In this document: in pieces, positions 54,501 through 64,000 of the stretch
Layout: every line of letters begins with the position of its first letter
How positions within the stretch are numbered: position 1 is the stretch's first letter
NCBI GenBank assembly: GCA_905178155.1
Contig: CAJINV010000009.1
Coordinates: forward strand, 2,953,373-3,017,372
Direction of reading: 5' to 3'
DNA: 64,000 bases
Origin: Amoebophrya sp. A120
Taxonomy: Eukaryota > Sar > Dinophyceae > Syndiniales > Amoebophryaceae
The notes under the pieces: generated by a model
What the model saw: only the letters and a program-made list of their open reading frames with translations
Database searches by the model: none
What the model was told of the DNA's origin: nothing
Program-made: the position numbers and the translations under genes

Positions 54501-57500
54501 CGGCGCCCACTTGGGCAAGTTGGGAACCCTGAACCCGGCCCAAAAGCCAGGCGGCCTCTTGGCTCCAGGCTCTGTCTCGAACGCGGGGGGGGGGCGCGCG
54601 AAGCTGGCCCCCATCGCTGGCGCCGTACGTTCCATTTTACGCGCAGCCAGCGGCTACCGGGCCGGCCGGCTTGCTGCGTAGAGCAAGCTGGATGGCGGCC
54701 CCGCTCGGTTTTGCCGCATGCAGCTGAGCGACGCACGCGAAGCGCGGCGCCGGCGGACTCTTTGGGAGCGGAGGGCCTGCGCGTGGGCCGCCTGTGGTTT
54801 GGCCTTTTCTTTTTTATCATACTAGCGGAAGGGGGGTGGCTCCTGTAGCTCGCCGGCCCGCTTCGCGCGGCCGGCGGGGTGGCTATGTGCCAACGCATCG
54901 GGGCCACGCGGCCAATGGGCGGGCGCCGCACGGAAATGGCCGCGCCGGGCTGCATGCCTGCGAGGCAGCAAAATGCTGGCGGTCCGTGCAGTTGGCACAG
55001 CACCAAGATGCGCGCAGCTTGCTTGCAGGGGAACTCACTCCGGGCCTGGCCTGCTAGCTGCGCTCCGTAATATTTTGGGCCAGCTACCTGCGGGCGCGCA
55101 TGATGGTCCGTCCAAAGCATTCACAGACCGGCCGCGCGAAATGGCTGCCGGGCCGGCGCGGGCAACATGGGACAGGGCCGGCTGCAGCGGGTTGTTGTGG
55201 GCCGTCCATCGCCGGGAAGATAGAAAGCGCCGCCCCCTAGCCCGCGCAGCTGGTCGCCAAACTACTTCGGGCAGGCCCCCTCGCTGGTGGTTGGGCGGCC
55301 GGGCCACAGGCATTTCGGCAAAGCCCATAGCGGAGCCGGGCCGGGCTCGAGCGCGTGAACCTACCGGGCCGGGCCGGCAAGCTACGCGAACCAATTGGCC
55401 GGGCGGCGACAGGGGGGCCGGGCCGCAAAGCAGCGGACCCGACGGCCGCACCAACCTAGGCGGGCGCCCCCGGTAGCTGCCCGGCCCGCCGATTCACCGA
55501 GGGGCGCTGGCGGACCAACTGTGTGCGCGCGCGTGCAGCTGGCCCAGGCAACGCGGAGAACTGTCGGGGCGCCAGCTGCTAGCTTGCTTGTGGGCCAGCT
55601 TGCCTAGCCTTGCTAGCCCGCAACCGGAAACGCGGCGGGCCCGCCTAGCCCGCTCGCCCGCTTTCCCCGGGCGGCTTCTATGTAAGCAAGCATAGCCGGT
55701 GGCGCACCTTGCTGGCCCGCCCCAGCTAGGAAGCCAGCGGGGCGCGCGGCCGATGCATGGGCGCGAGCCTGGCCAGGCTTGGGCCGGTGCGTCGTCTACT
55801 GTGTGTGGGCCCGCCCCCGTTTGTAGTTGGGGGAGCGGGGCCCGCAGTGTGTAGCTTGTGGGGCAGCTGTGTGTGGGCGCGGCGCATGTCGCCCGCCCCC
55901 GCAACAAATGGCGCGAAAGGCGGAAAAGCCGGGCCAAAAACAAACACGCGCGGCACTCACATGTAGACGGCCCGCGGGCGACGGCAGGCAGAGGGCCGTA
56001 GTTGGGCCCTCTGGCCCCGCGTCTAGTCGGGGAAGGGCAGCACATAGAGGGGAGGCGGCTTCATGTGGGCGCACGCAGGTAGCAGCTTCAAGCACGTGGG
56101 CCACGCAACTACAAATCCCCAAGCGCGTTGGCCCCCACCTTACCACCACCCCGGACCAGAGGTCGGCCACCGGCTTGCCGCCCCCCCTCCGCCCCACCCG
56201 CCCGATGGGTGTATATGGGAAAGGCCGCGGCGCCGGCCCGTTTCTTTGCCATTGGCCCTCCGGCCCGGCTGGTCTATTTGTAAAAAAAATTTTACAAGTA
56301 GCGCGCGCCCGGTAAAAGTGTTCGCACAAACAGCGCGCGGCCTGTTGTAAAATTTTTTTTACAAATAGCGAGCGCGCTCCCTATGGAAGTGTTTTGCCAC
56401 GTTAGCGGGCGCCCCACTTGTTGGGAAATAATGTATGGAGGAGCCACGCACGGGCCGCGAATTGCTTTGCAAGAAAGTAGGGCCCCGCCCCCCCGCGCGG
56501 CCGGCGTTTGCCAGCCTTCAGACGGGGCGGGCGCCGGCTTGGTGGTGGCCCTTGTCTCTGCGAAGGTTCCCGCGCAAGCCGACCCCCCCTCGTCTGTCGG
56601 TGTCGGAAGGAACGAAGCCGGCCGGCGCAGTCCTCCGCCGGCCTGCTAGCCTGCCCCGGCCCCGCGCGCTTCCTTGCCGCCCAGCCAACCTGCCAGCCGG
56701 CCCCCGCCTCGCCTGCTCCCAGCCTGCCCCGGCCTACAACTTGGGGGGTCCACTTGGTGCCATTCAGCAAACTATCCACCGCGCGCGGCCGGCCCTGCTT
56801 CTTGCTTGTCGCCGGCCGCCGGCCGGCTCGAATCGATCCCACCCCGCAAAGGCAGAACCATTGCCAAGGGCCGGGCGGCCACCAACCTCTGCCGTTTTTT
56901 GCATGCGCGCTCTGTCTGCGCGAAGCGGACACGGATGGACGGGGCGTGGGGTGTTCTCGCCTCCTTTGCTTTGCTTGAGTGATCGGCTAGCTACCTAGCC
57001 CCGCCGGCCGCTGCTCAACGGGCGGCGGGCGCGGGACAATGCCGGCACATGTCGCCCCCCGCCGCCAGCTCGGGCCACTCGCCCGGCAGACCGGCCAAGC
57101 GCCTTGCACACGGGCGGGCGGGCGCCAAAGGCTTGGCGGTGTGCTGCGGGCTGCGCCCGAGCCGGGCGCGCGGCCGGGGGTTGCGCATTGGGGCGGCAAG
57201 CGCCCGCCCCGGCTCGGTGGTGGCGTTGCGCACAATGCCGGCGGGCCGATTGCGCCGAGCCGCGAGGCGCCCGGCCCAATGTTTGCCGCACGTCGAGGGC
57301 ACAACATTGGTCGAAAGGAGGCGAGCTGTGGACGGCTATCAATGGAAAAAAGCATCGCAAATGCCTTGCCTGTGGCGGACCAATTTGGACACCCAGGGCA
57401 CTTGCGCCTGGTCCCGAGGGGTGGCTCTAGATCCTAGATCCCTTGAAGATGCAGACGCAGCTGCAGCGGATGAAGCTCCTTACTTTGTGCATGCGCAGGC

Positions 57501-60500
57501 AGCTTTTTTGCCTTTTTTTAGCTTCCGACCGATGCCAAGAAGCTGGAAAAGCAGCTTCTTCAGATGCAGAGTGGCACTTTTTACGATGCAAAATGGTCTT
57601 CCATTGATGAGCATTTGTGACGTTTTTCGACAGTGGCGCCATTGTTGCCGCTGTGATTCAGGCCGTCCAAACCAACAAGAGGGCGTCTTTGTCGGGCTCC
57701 GGAAGTCTATGACTTGCAATACGGCTTTTGTTCGGGGCTGGATATTTTCACTTCGTAGCGGGGGGGCGGGCATCCCAAATATCTCGCTTTTGCATCACCT
57801 ATAGACACCCAGAAGCCTCTTTCTGTATTCGTGAAGGCGTCGAGCGACCCTATTCCACATGCCAAAGGCACACAGCAGGCACGCACGCGCGCGACTATGT
57901 AGAAGAAGCGAACGCTCAGACTACTTGTAAATCCGGGCGCCGAATGCAAGCTACTTCATTGCAAATCATAGAGCGAGAAAATGATCTCCGTTTCCCATAC
58001 TCGCTTCAAGGAGCAGCTGCAAGAACATGATCTCCATTTCCCACACGCGCTTCCCGGAGCAGCCTGGTGTGTCCGTCTCCTCACCTCTCCGTCGCCGGCC
58101 CGGGTCCTAGCTAATGATGAGCTGAGCATGCTAAAAATGAATCAAGCTATTTTTGTAAAGTAGCTACTTTTAGTGAAATCATCGGAGTCGACGTTTTGCA
58201 ATTTTTCATCGAAAGTAGCTACTTTTGCGAAAAATGAAAAACCAAAAAAAAAGTGGTAATTTTATGCAAAAAAGTTGGGTAGCGCACTTACGAGTTGAAA
58301 ACTTACGTTTTGAGGGGGCCATATCAGCACCACAAATTTTCCAAACTGAATAGCTCAAATTTGTGTTGCAAAGGAGCCCAACAGCAGCCGGATCTCTTAT
58401 GCAAAAGACACCTTGCGCACCTAGATTCTGCACCAGAAAGGCTCGCAATCCTTTCATGCATCAAGACAAAAAGCTTTTATTTGGAAACTTTGCATGAGAA
58501 ACTTTTGTAACTTCCGGGGTGGGGGCATTTTTCATTGCAGTACTACCGTCGTCCAGTTTTGTGACCGCTTGCGACGCGGAGCTCGTCGACATCCAAGCGG
58601 TGTTTAAGGCTGCGGATTGGGCGGACGTGGCCTGGATGCCAAACTCGACGTAGACTCTCGCGTTAGTAGTCGATCCAGATGACTCGGTAGACGATTTGGC
58701 TGTCTTGCGGAGAAGCTGCACGGCAGAGAGAATCGGTCGCTGGTCTTTCGGTCCTCGACGTAGTTCAGCATTGATACTGTTTTGCTTTTGGACGACGTGA
58801 TTTCTACTATTACTTTCTTCCTCATACCGCAGCACCCTGGTGCTTGTGTTTCTTCTCTTCTTTCCCGCCGCTGCGGGTGAACCACGAACATCTTCCCCTT
58901 TTTCCAGAAACGAAGCCGATGACCCTCCGTCCGCGGATATCTCCGAAATAAAAGCCGCTGCGGCGGAAGAACTAGTAGGGCTCCCAACGCTCCACGCTAA
59001 ATTCAATGACACAACTTGATCCTCGGTTAAATCACTAACCCCGCCCTCGTCCTGGAACCACTTCACAATCCCAGTCCGCAGCGCGTTCTTGAACCTATGG
59101 ATTGCAAAAATGTCTGGGTCTGGATCTGGAAGATTGTCATGCTAAATCCGAATCATGCAAAAATCTGTGTTGCATGAGTGCCAAAAGCTGTCCACTTTCG
59201 ACCAAGGAAGTTGGGAGGGAGTTTCTCATGCAGGATAGGCATGAAAGAGACCTCACAGACTCTGTCATGCTAGGTCCTGCATTCCAGACCTCAAGGGTCC
59301 TGGAAAACCTGCATGACAAGTTTACACTCTTCCAGACCCAGACACTTTTGCATTTGATAGAACCCTGCGTCAGACAAAACCGCTTGCAAATCGCCCTGCG
59401 CCGAGCCGGAGCCGCTATTCGCCAAATCCAACCCAAGGTCGACTTTCCGCAACTGGACGTCTTGCCTCGCTTGAGTGTGCTTCTTGATCACTAAGTTCTC
59501 AATACCCGCGGCCGCCACTTCATCCTGCTCGACGTGAACCAAAGCGGAATACTCCCCCTCGTCGTCGTCCACATGCTTCCAAATGTCATCAACCGCCTGC
59601 TTCTGCTCATCCGAGTTCGTTTGGATTTCGAAATGAACATCCAGCGTTTCGTCCTTTTTTGTCGCGTTGTAATCGGTGAGGACGAAAATGAGAACCTGAT
59701 TTTCCTCCAAATGCAGACTATCAAATGCAAAAATGTCTGGGGCTGGGAGATTCTGAGACTTGTCACGCACGTTTTGCATGAGCCATGATGTCTGTGATGC
59801 ATGCCGTAGCATCACAGATTTTTCGGGGGGTTCTTAATGCCTATTTCGCATGACAAATGCCCTATCCGCGTAGCAAAAATTGCATTCCCTTTGCTACTCA
59901 TGCAATACAAATTTTTTTGGAATCCAAATGCAGCATCACAAGTTGCATTCTTCCACCAGACCCAGACATTTTTGCATTTGATACAGACTGTCGTCCGTGA
60001 GTTTCATGTTGGTGTAGTCAACCACGCCCTTTTTGATCGCTTCTTCAAACGTAATGTTGTGCGCCGCAACAGTGACGTTCTCGTCGCTTGGTGCTGTTTC
60101 GAGGAACTGATGATGTTGCAATTTGCCAAGGCGCCTCGATGTTGTTTTCGCCAATAAGCTGCTGAGCGAAGATGAGTCACTTTCCGTCAGTTCCAACTCT
60201 ACCTCGAAGCCCCCGGAAACCTCGGATTTGGTGGGCGACGGACTGGGGGACGGGCTTGGCGATGGGGATGGGGATGCTGGTGTTGGAGATACTGGTGCTG
60301 GTGTTGGCGCCGCTGTTGTAGTCGTCGAGGTTGTACTTGTTGTGGTTGTAGTGGGCAAAACCGGATAGAGCTTCAAGTTCAAACTAGTAATATTCGCCAG
60401 ATCCACTTCGTACTGTTCCAAATCGACCAACGCCCCGTACTCGCTACTACTCAAATCCGCTACCATGTTCCAGATTTCTTCCACTTTCTCCGCCTGCCGC

Positions 60501-63500
60501 ACGGTCAACGACTGTTCATTCATCAGACTGCTGTCGATCTCAAAGGTAACGGTAATTCTCGGCTCAGAAATAGTGCTGGCGTCCGACTCGTTGACGTGTA
60601 AATTCCTGACTTGTTGCTCGGTCAGTTTCAAATCAACTTCTACTATCTTGTCGTTCGTGAAGCTAAAAACGCCTTTCTTCATGGCGTCCTGCAAAGCCGG
60701 GTCGTAGAGAACGTGCTCCGCGATGTGGCCAGGACCGGCGGATACTTTTTGAAAAAACGACGACGATGATGATGTACTAACAACAACCTCCGCCATCAAC
60801 ATCTCGAACTGTTTCATCTGCAACAAATGCACGCAATAGGTTTTGTCACTACTCACTTCGTACGAAGCGTCCACACACGATTCGCACTTCTGCGCGTCTT
60901 GCGCCGGACAATCTACCCCCTTCGCGCCGACCCCGAACCCGCACTGGCAGACGTTTTCGTTGCACCGCCCCTGCGGATCGCTGGTACTCTCGTGATACCC
61001 CGCGTCACAGTTGCCGCAAAGCTCCGTGTTGTGCACCGTGCAATTCTTTCCCGCCGCGGCGATTCCGTGGTTGCAGGTACAGATGTTGACTTCACACACA
61101 TCAACATTCAAGTGGTACCCGGCGAAACACGAGCTGCAGATCTCCGCGTGGTCCCCCGTACACGCGGCGCCGGTCGCGGGCACGCCGTTGGTGCATTGAC
61201 AGATAAGGACGGTGGAAGTCGTGGATGTCGTCGATGTCGTTGTCGAGGTGGTTGTCGTCGCCGTACACACTTTGCTCCCCGCGACCATCTCGTACTCGTC
61301 GGCGCACACGGTGCAGATTTCCATCTGGTCGCCGGTGCAAGAAGTCCCGGTCGCCGGCTGGCCGTGGGCGCACGTACACAGGTTGTTCAAACACTCGCCG
61401 GCAGTTGTGCCCTGTCCTGTTCCTAAATGGAATCCCGCATTATGCATTGCAAATATGTCTGGGTCTGGAAGAATGCAACTTGTGATGCTGCATTTGGATT
61501 CCAAAAAAATCTGTATTGCAGGAAGGGCAAAAGAGGTGGTCTCCTTGCTACGCGGAGGGGGCATTTCTCATGCAGTACGGGCATCAGAAAGCCGTCGCAA
61601 TATCTGTGATGCTAGGGCATGCATCACAGACATCGCCGGTGATGCAAAATGCGCATTACAAACTTCCAGACCCAGACATATTTGTAACCCATACGCATCA
61701 CAGCTTTCGCACTTCTCCGGCGTCGGGCTCGCGTCGCACTCCGTGCCGGTTATCAGGTGCAAAAACGTCTGGGTCTGAATGAATGCAGAACTTTGTCATG
61801 CATCTTTTGGATCGCGCAAATGGTCTCTAATGCACGCAAAAGCATTACAGATTTTGCACAGGCCTCCATTTGATGCCTAATCCGCATGAGAAATTCCCTA
61901 TTTGCGTAGCAACAAATGGCCAGCTCTGGGCGTTCACGCAATACAAGTTTTTGCCTATTCCAGAATCGGCATCACAAGTTGCAACCTTCCAGACCCAGAC
62001 AACATATTTGCATTTGATACCGGTCTTCGGCGTGCCGTTGGCGCAGGCGCAGGAAGCGGAGCTGTCGAGAGCGGGCGGTGTTGTGGTGGTTGTCCCTGCT
62101 GGTGCTGCCGTCGTTGCATAAGCCACGCAATGCGAACTCGCGCTGTCTAGGTAGTGGCCACTGTCACAGTGCACGCACTTCTCCTCCAGGTTGTTCGTAC
62201 ACTCTGTGCCGGCCGCCGGAGTCCCGTAGGCGCAGGTGCAAATTGGTGATGATGCTCCCACTCCGCCAGTCGTGTTACCATTCCCGCTGGTTGAACTACT
62301 AGCAACACACGTCATACCACCCCCAACATCCAGCTCGAACCCGGCGTTGCACTGCGCACACTTTTCCGTGTCAGTATCCCCGCAGTCCGTTCCCGTTGCG
62401 GGTGTGCCGTTGGTGCAAGTGCAGTGATCGGTCTTCAACTCGGTTGAAGATGATTCTCTACTGGAATAAATGGAAGACGACCCCGCATGACCGTCGAGAT
62501 GACTTTCGTTCTCTTCCAAAAGAGACATCGAAGAGACCGCGGCCTGTTGTGCAGCGGGGGTTGTAGTACTCGAGCTGGTGCTAGTCGTCGTTGAGGTTGT
62601 CAACACCGCCTTGTGCTTCTCGTCCTGGGAACAGTCATGCACCACCTCCGCCAAAAGCTCGTGCCGGAAGATTTTTTCCATGCAGGAGTCGTAAAAGGCG
62701 TTCGCGTTTGCGCAACAGGGATCTACTCCCGACGTAGAACTAGTAGTTGTACACTGCCCACCCGTTCCTTTCCCGCTGTTGTACCTCTGCTGGCAGGTCT
62801 CGCATGGAGAGAAAAAAGTTTGCCAAAGTCACTAACTTGCAGGCTTTGCATTACAAATTTTTTCAGCGTCGCAACTTCTCCTTGTATTGCAGAAACACTA
62901 GGGAAGTCCATTATGAAGTTTGGCTGTGATGCATTTTTACGCATGACAGAAAAATTTGTATTGCAAAAATGCGCATGAGTGATCGTGACGCACTTTTTTT
63001 GTTTGATATCTCGACCGGCATGCTCACTCCGTTCCAGTTCTTGGTTTCGTAATCTGCTTCCGGCAAATCGTAACACGTTTCCACGAACTCTTTACACGCG
63101 GCGAGACAGTGGGTCGCGTTGGCGTTTACCGTGGTAGTGTCCCCGCTGAATAAATCCGTCACCGGGTCGATCTGCGACATGTGCCAGCATTTTTCCCAGA
63201 TTTTCTCCTCCCTCCGGAACTCGCAATGCTCGCAGTCGGAGCACTTGAAAAACCCGTGTTCCGGTGTATCCGTCTTGCTCTTGTGGCAGTTCCCCCCCAT
63301 AGCAGTGGTGTCGTCGGCCAGGGTCTTCGGTTTGCACCGGTAGCCCTGGTCGAAACGGGCGGGGTCCATGCGCCCGTCCTCCAGGTAGTCGCAGGGGCTG
63401 GTGGTGGCGGAGGCGGGGGGAGGTGTAGTAGCAGACTGTGCATGATGCGACTGTTCAACAACGGCGGAAGCAGTGGGGACCGTTGCGGTAGCGTTTAGCA

Positions 63501-63627
63501 CTGCAGCTTCCGGTTGCGGCTCCGGTACTTGTTCTGCTGCACGAACCAAGGAAAAAGTGCTTGTGCTGCCCAATAGCAACGCTACCCACAACGGACAGAA
63601 TCGCGGGCGAAATGAAATATCCGGCAT
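45542..63627 (-). CDS. Receptor-like type I membrane protein with Cys-rich repeats, 1,498 codons, seven introners including a 12-kb one
   Basis: Start ATG 63627, stop TAG 45542. Exons (minus): 63627-63009, 62802-62020, 61750-61694, 61440-59984, 59718-59360, 59095-58543, 46502-46464, 46206-45542. With one 5-bp duplication dropped per junction the total is 4,497 nt, exactly 1,499 codons. Order: signal peptide (about 1-30, PLWVALLLGSTSTFSLVRA); Cys-rich N-terminal region; seven repeats C-x-C-x2-G-x5-G-x2-C-x6-8-C-x2-C; three related ~140-residue domains, each with a core like A-I/M-KKGV and S-x2-Y-x-A/S-L-V; a transmembrane helix (IIGGACVGIGLLVLMVVVLA); and an acidic Lys/Glu/Pro/Ala tail. The third ectodomain is completed only when the 12-kb element is removed (D-D-G-S-A-A-Y). 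The Cys repeats resemble EGF/TNFR-like extracellular modules. Surface adhesion or sensing is inferred. Confidence 0.8.
46207..46463. mobile_element. Introner, family A
   Basis: Starts TATCAACTGTAAAAATG, ends CATTTTTGCACTTGGTA. Perfect duplication GGATA. The junction reads L-L-A-D-I-S-V-E in frame. Confidence 0.9.
47127..47948 (-). other. Open frame in the left palindrome arm, conserved in mirror at 57049-57804
   Basis: 273 codons. The last ~250 residues are matched by the right-arm frame at 57049-57804, with the same stop and no frameshift (shared FRC, FTMQNGLPL, RWRHCCRC / RQWRHCCRC). Composition (very high Arg, Ala, Cys) is not that of a normal protein here. A second overlapping frame (47219-48400) has a more protein-like stretch (KTVFHWWAFVRFFDDG) but is broken by stops in the right arm. 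I do not assert that either is expressed. Confidence 0.3.
48537..48632. repeat. AT-rich hairpin-forming motif inside left arm
   Basis: TATTTGTAAAAAAAAATTTA at one side and TTTTTTTTACAAATA at the other bracket a GC core. The mirror copy is at about 56275-56370 in the right arm. Confidence 0.75.
52380..52504. repeat. Centre of the giant palindrome: three copies of its subterminal motif
   Basis: CAACTCGTAAGTGCGC lies at 52380-52395 and 52489-52504 and inverted at 52422-52437. The same 16 bp lies near both outer ends (46623-46638; inverted 58282-58297). Confidence 0.9.
52531..52585. repeat. Stem-loop next to the palindrome centre
   Basis: GAGAAATTTCGCAAC (52531-52545) and its exact complement GTTGCGAAATTTCTC (52571-52585) form a 15-bp stem. 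Confidence 0.85.
57049..57804 (+). other. Open frame in the right palindrome arm, mirror of 47127-47948
   Basis: 251 codons, alignable end to end with the left-arm frame by eye. Its conservation may simply follow from the arms being homologous. Confidence 0.3.
59096..59359. mobile_element. Introner, family A
   Basis: Starts TATGGATTGCAAAAATG. Perfect duplication GAACC. The junction reads D-A-G-F-K-N-A-L in frame. Confidence 0.9.
59719..59983. mobile_element. Introner, family A
   Basis: Perfect duplication CAGAC. The junction reads D-D-S-L-H-L-E-E in frame. Confidence 0.9.
61441..61693. mobile_element. Introner, family A
   Basis: Perfect duplication CGCAT. The junction rebuilds the Cys-repeat text C-D-A-G-F-H-L. 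Confidence 0.9.
61751..62019. mobile_element. Introner, family A
   Basis: Perfect duplication CCGGT. The junction rebuilds the Cys-repeat text P-K-T-G-T-E-C. Confidence 0.9.
62803..63008. mobile_element. Introner, family H-like
   Basis: Starts CATGGAGAGAAAAAAGTTTG, ends CACTTTTTTTGTTTGATA. Flanked by TCTCG on both sides. The junction reads P-V-E-T-C-Q-Q in frame. Confidence 0.85.
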
Positions 63628-64000
63628 TTTGACGAGCTGCAGCCGCAGGAACTTATGCCTCTCTGGGGCCGGAAACATCTTTTCTGCAGAAATAATTGGA
63701 GATCATTCGGCTCACGGTCCGTAAAGTTTTCGCGGCTCCGCTTTACAACTACAACAGCGGTTTTCTGCAATACAGATTCGTTTAAGTATTCACAGGAACG
63801 ACGAAAGAAACGCACTCGACACCCCGAGCACCAAAGAATTGCCGTTGGAATCGCTTTTCCTATAATACTAAAACCCCCTCTGCCTCTGCTTATAGCTTTT
63901 TTGCATTCTCGCGTACATGAAAGAAGTCTGCAGTCCTTTCCAGTTCCTCATCCCTCCTCTCAAGCCAAGACCCGAGCGGGAGGTTTCTCGGGAACATAAT
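63628..64000. other. Upstream flank of the receptor-like gene
   Basis: About 370 bp with no convincing reading frame or introner. Presumably the promoter side of the gene. Confidence 0.5.

Larger units (their letters stand above)
46597..58323. mobile_element. Giant imperfect palindrome, 11.7 kb, inserted in the introner
   Basis: Starts TATGGCCCCCTCAAAACG and ends with its exact complement CGTTTTGAGGGGGCCATA. Flanked by a perfect 5-bp duplication TCAGC (46592-46596 and 58324-58328). The left arm (46597 to about 52380) and right arm (about 52504 to 58323) are reverse complements. By eye they are nearly identical over the outer several hundred bases and visibly more diverged, with indels, toward the centre. 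GC-rich interior. No intact transposase recognised. Confidence 0.9.
46503..58542. mobile_element. Introner of about 308 bp inflated to 12.0 kb by a nested palindrome
   Basis: Outer ends are inverted repeats (TATTACAGTGAAAAATGCCC left; GGGCATTTTTCATTGCAGTA right) with an inner CCCCACCCC, as in family C. Flanks CTTCC/CTACC (one mismatch). Excision gives D-D-G-S-A-A-Y-T-S in frame. The host pieces are 46503-46596 and 58329-58542. Confidence 0.85.

Noticed and set aside
47219-57000. Many frames of 100-390 codons in the GC-rich palindrome arms
   Set aside because: They overlap on both strands, are made of Pro, Arg, Ala and Gly, and follow from the scarcity of stop codons in GC-rich DNA. Only the mirror-conserved one is mentioned, at low confidence.
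46503-58542. Canonical GT-AG splicing of the 12-kb intron (GACG|GTAGTA ... AATAG|GAAGC)
   Set aside because: It is possible and gives the same in-frame D-D-G-S-A product, but most sister introners have no such sites, so I describe the common rule. cDNA cannot distinguish the two here because the products are almost identical.
1-64000. tRNA, rRNA, spliced-leader genes, replication origins and bacterial-type operon signals
   Set aside because: I looked for them by eye and saw none that I could support. Covariance-model scans would be needed to exclude small RNAs.

Overview
Nuclear DNA of a eukaryote, most likely a dinoflagellate-lineage alveolate. I favour a parasitic syndinian such as Amoebophrya, because transposon-like, mostly non-canonical introns (introner elements) with terminal inverted repeats are known there. 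The species itself is an inference. Every supportable gene lies on the minus strand, as in the one-directional gene arrays of dinoflagellates.

The main feature is about 39 introners of roughly 150-340 bp. Nearly all lie inside coding exons, start TATC/TATG, end GATA/CATA, and are flanked by a 5-bp target duplication. Removing element plus one duplication copy restores one reading frame in every interrupted gene, and the spliced lengths come out as whole codons. One ordinary GT-AG intron was found (25200-25312).

Layout. 1-18065: one very large gene (at least 2,967 codons here, running off the left edge) with 22 introners; one of them has swelled to 3.8 kb because a TIR element full of palindromic repeats is nested in it. 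18066-21187: no gene recognised. 21188-26857: long membrane protein with glycosyltransferase-like stretches. 27564-31273: low-complexity protein with DEFGNP repeats. 31810-33394: histidine phosphatase. 33950-36049: AlkB-like dioxygenase interrupted by a compound introner cassette that carries a fragment of another gene. 36645-44854: introner-free tandem block duplication, with genes in the order X, P-type A, P-type B, then a decayed X, P-type A, P-type B. 45542-63627: a receptor-like type I membrane protein (1,498 codons by my reconstruction) with seven Cys-rich repeats and three related ectodomains, whose sixth intron is a 12-kb compound element containing an 11.7-kb imperfect palindrome.

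The most notable point is that the 11.7-kb palindrome obeys the same insertion grammar as the introners: TATG...CATA ends and a perfect 5-bp TCAGC duplication. It sits inside an introner that sits inside an exon. This suggests that small introners and the giant palindrome are moved by the same machinery. No intact transposase was recognised.
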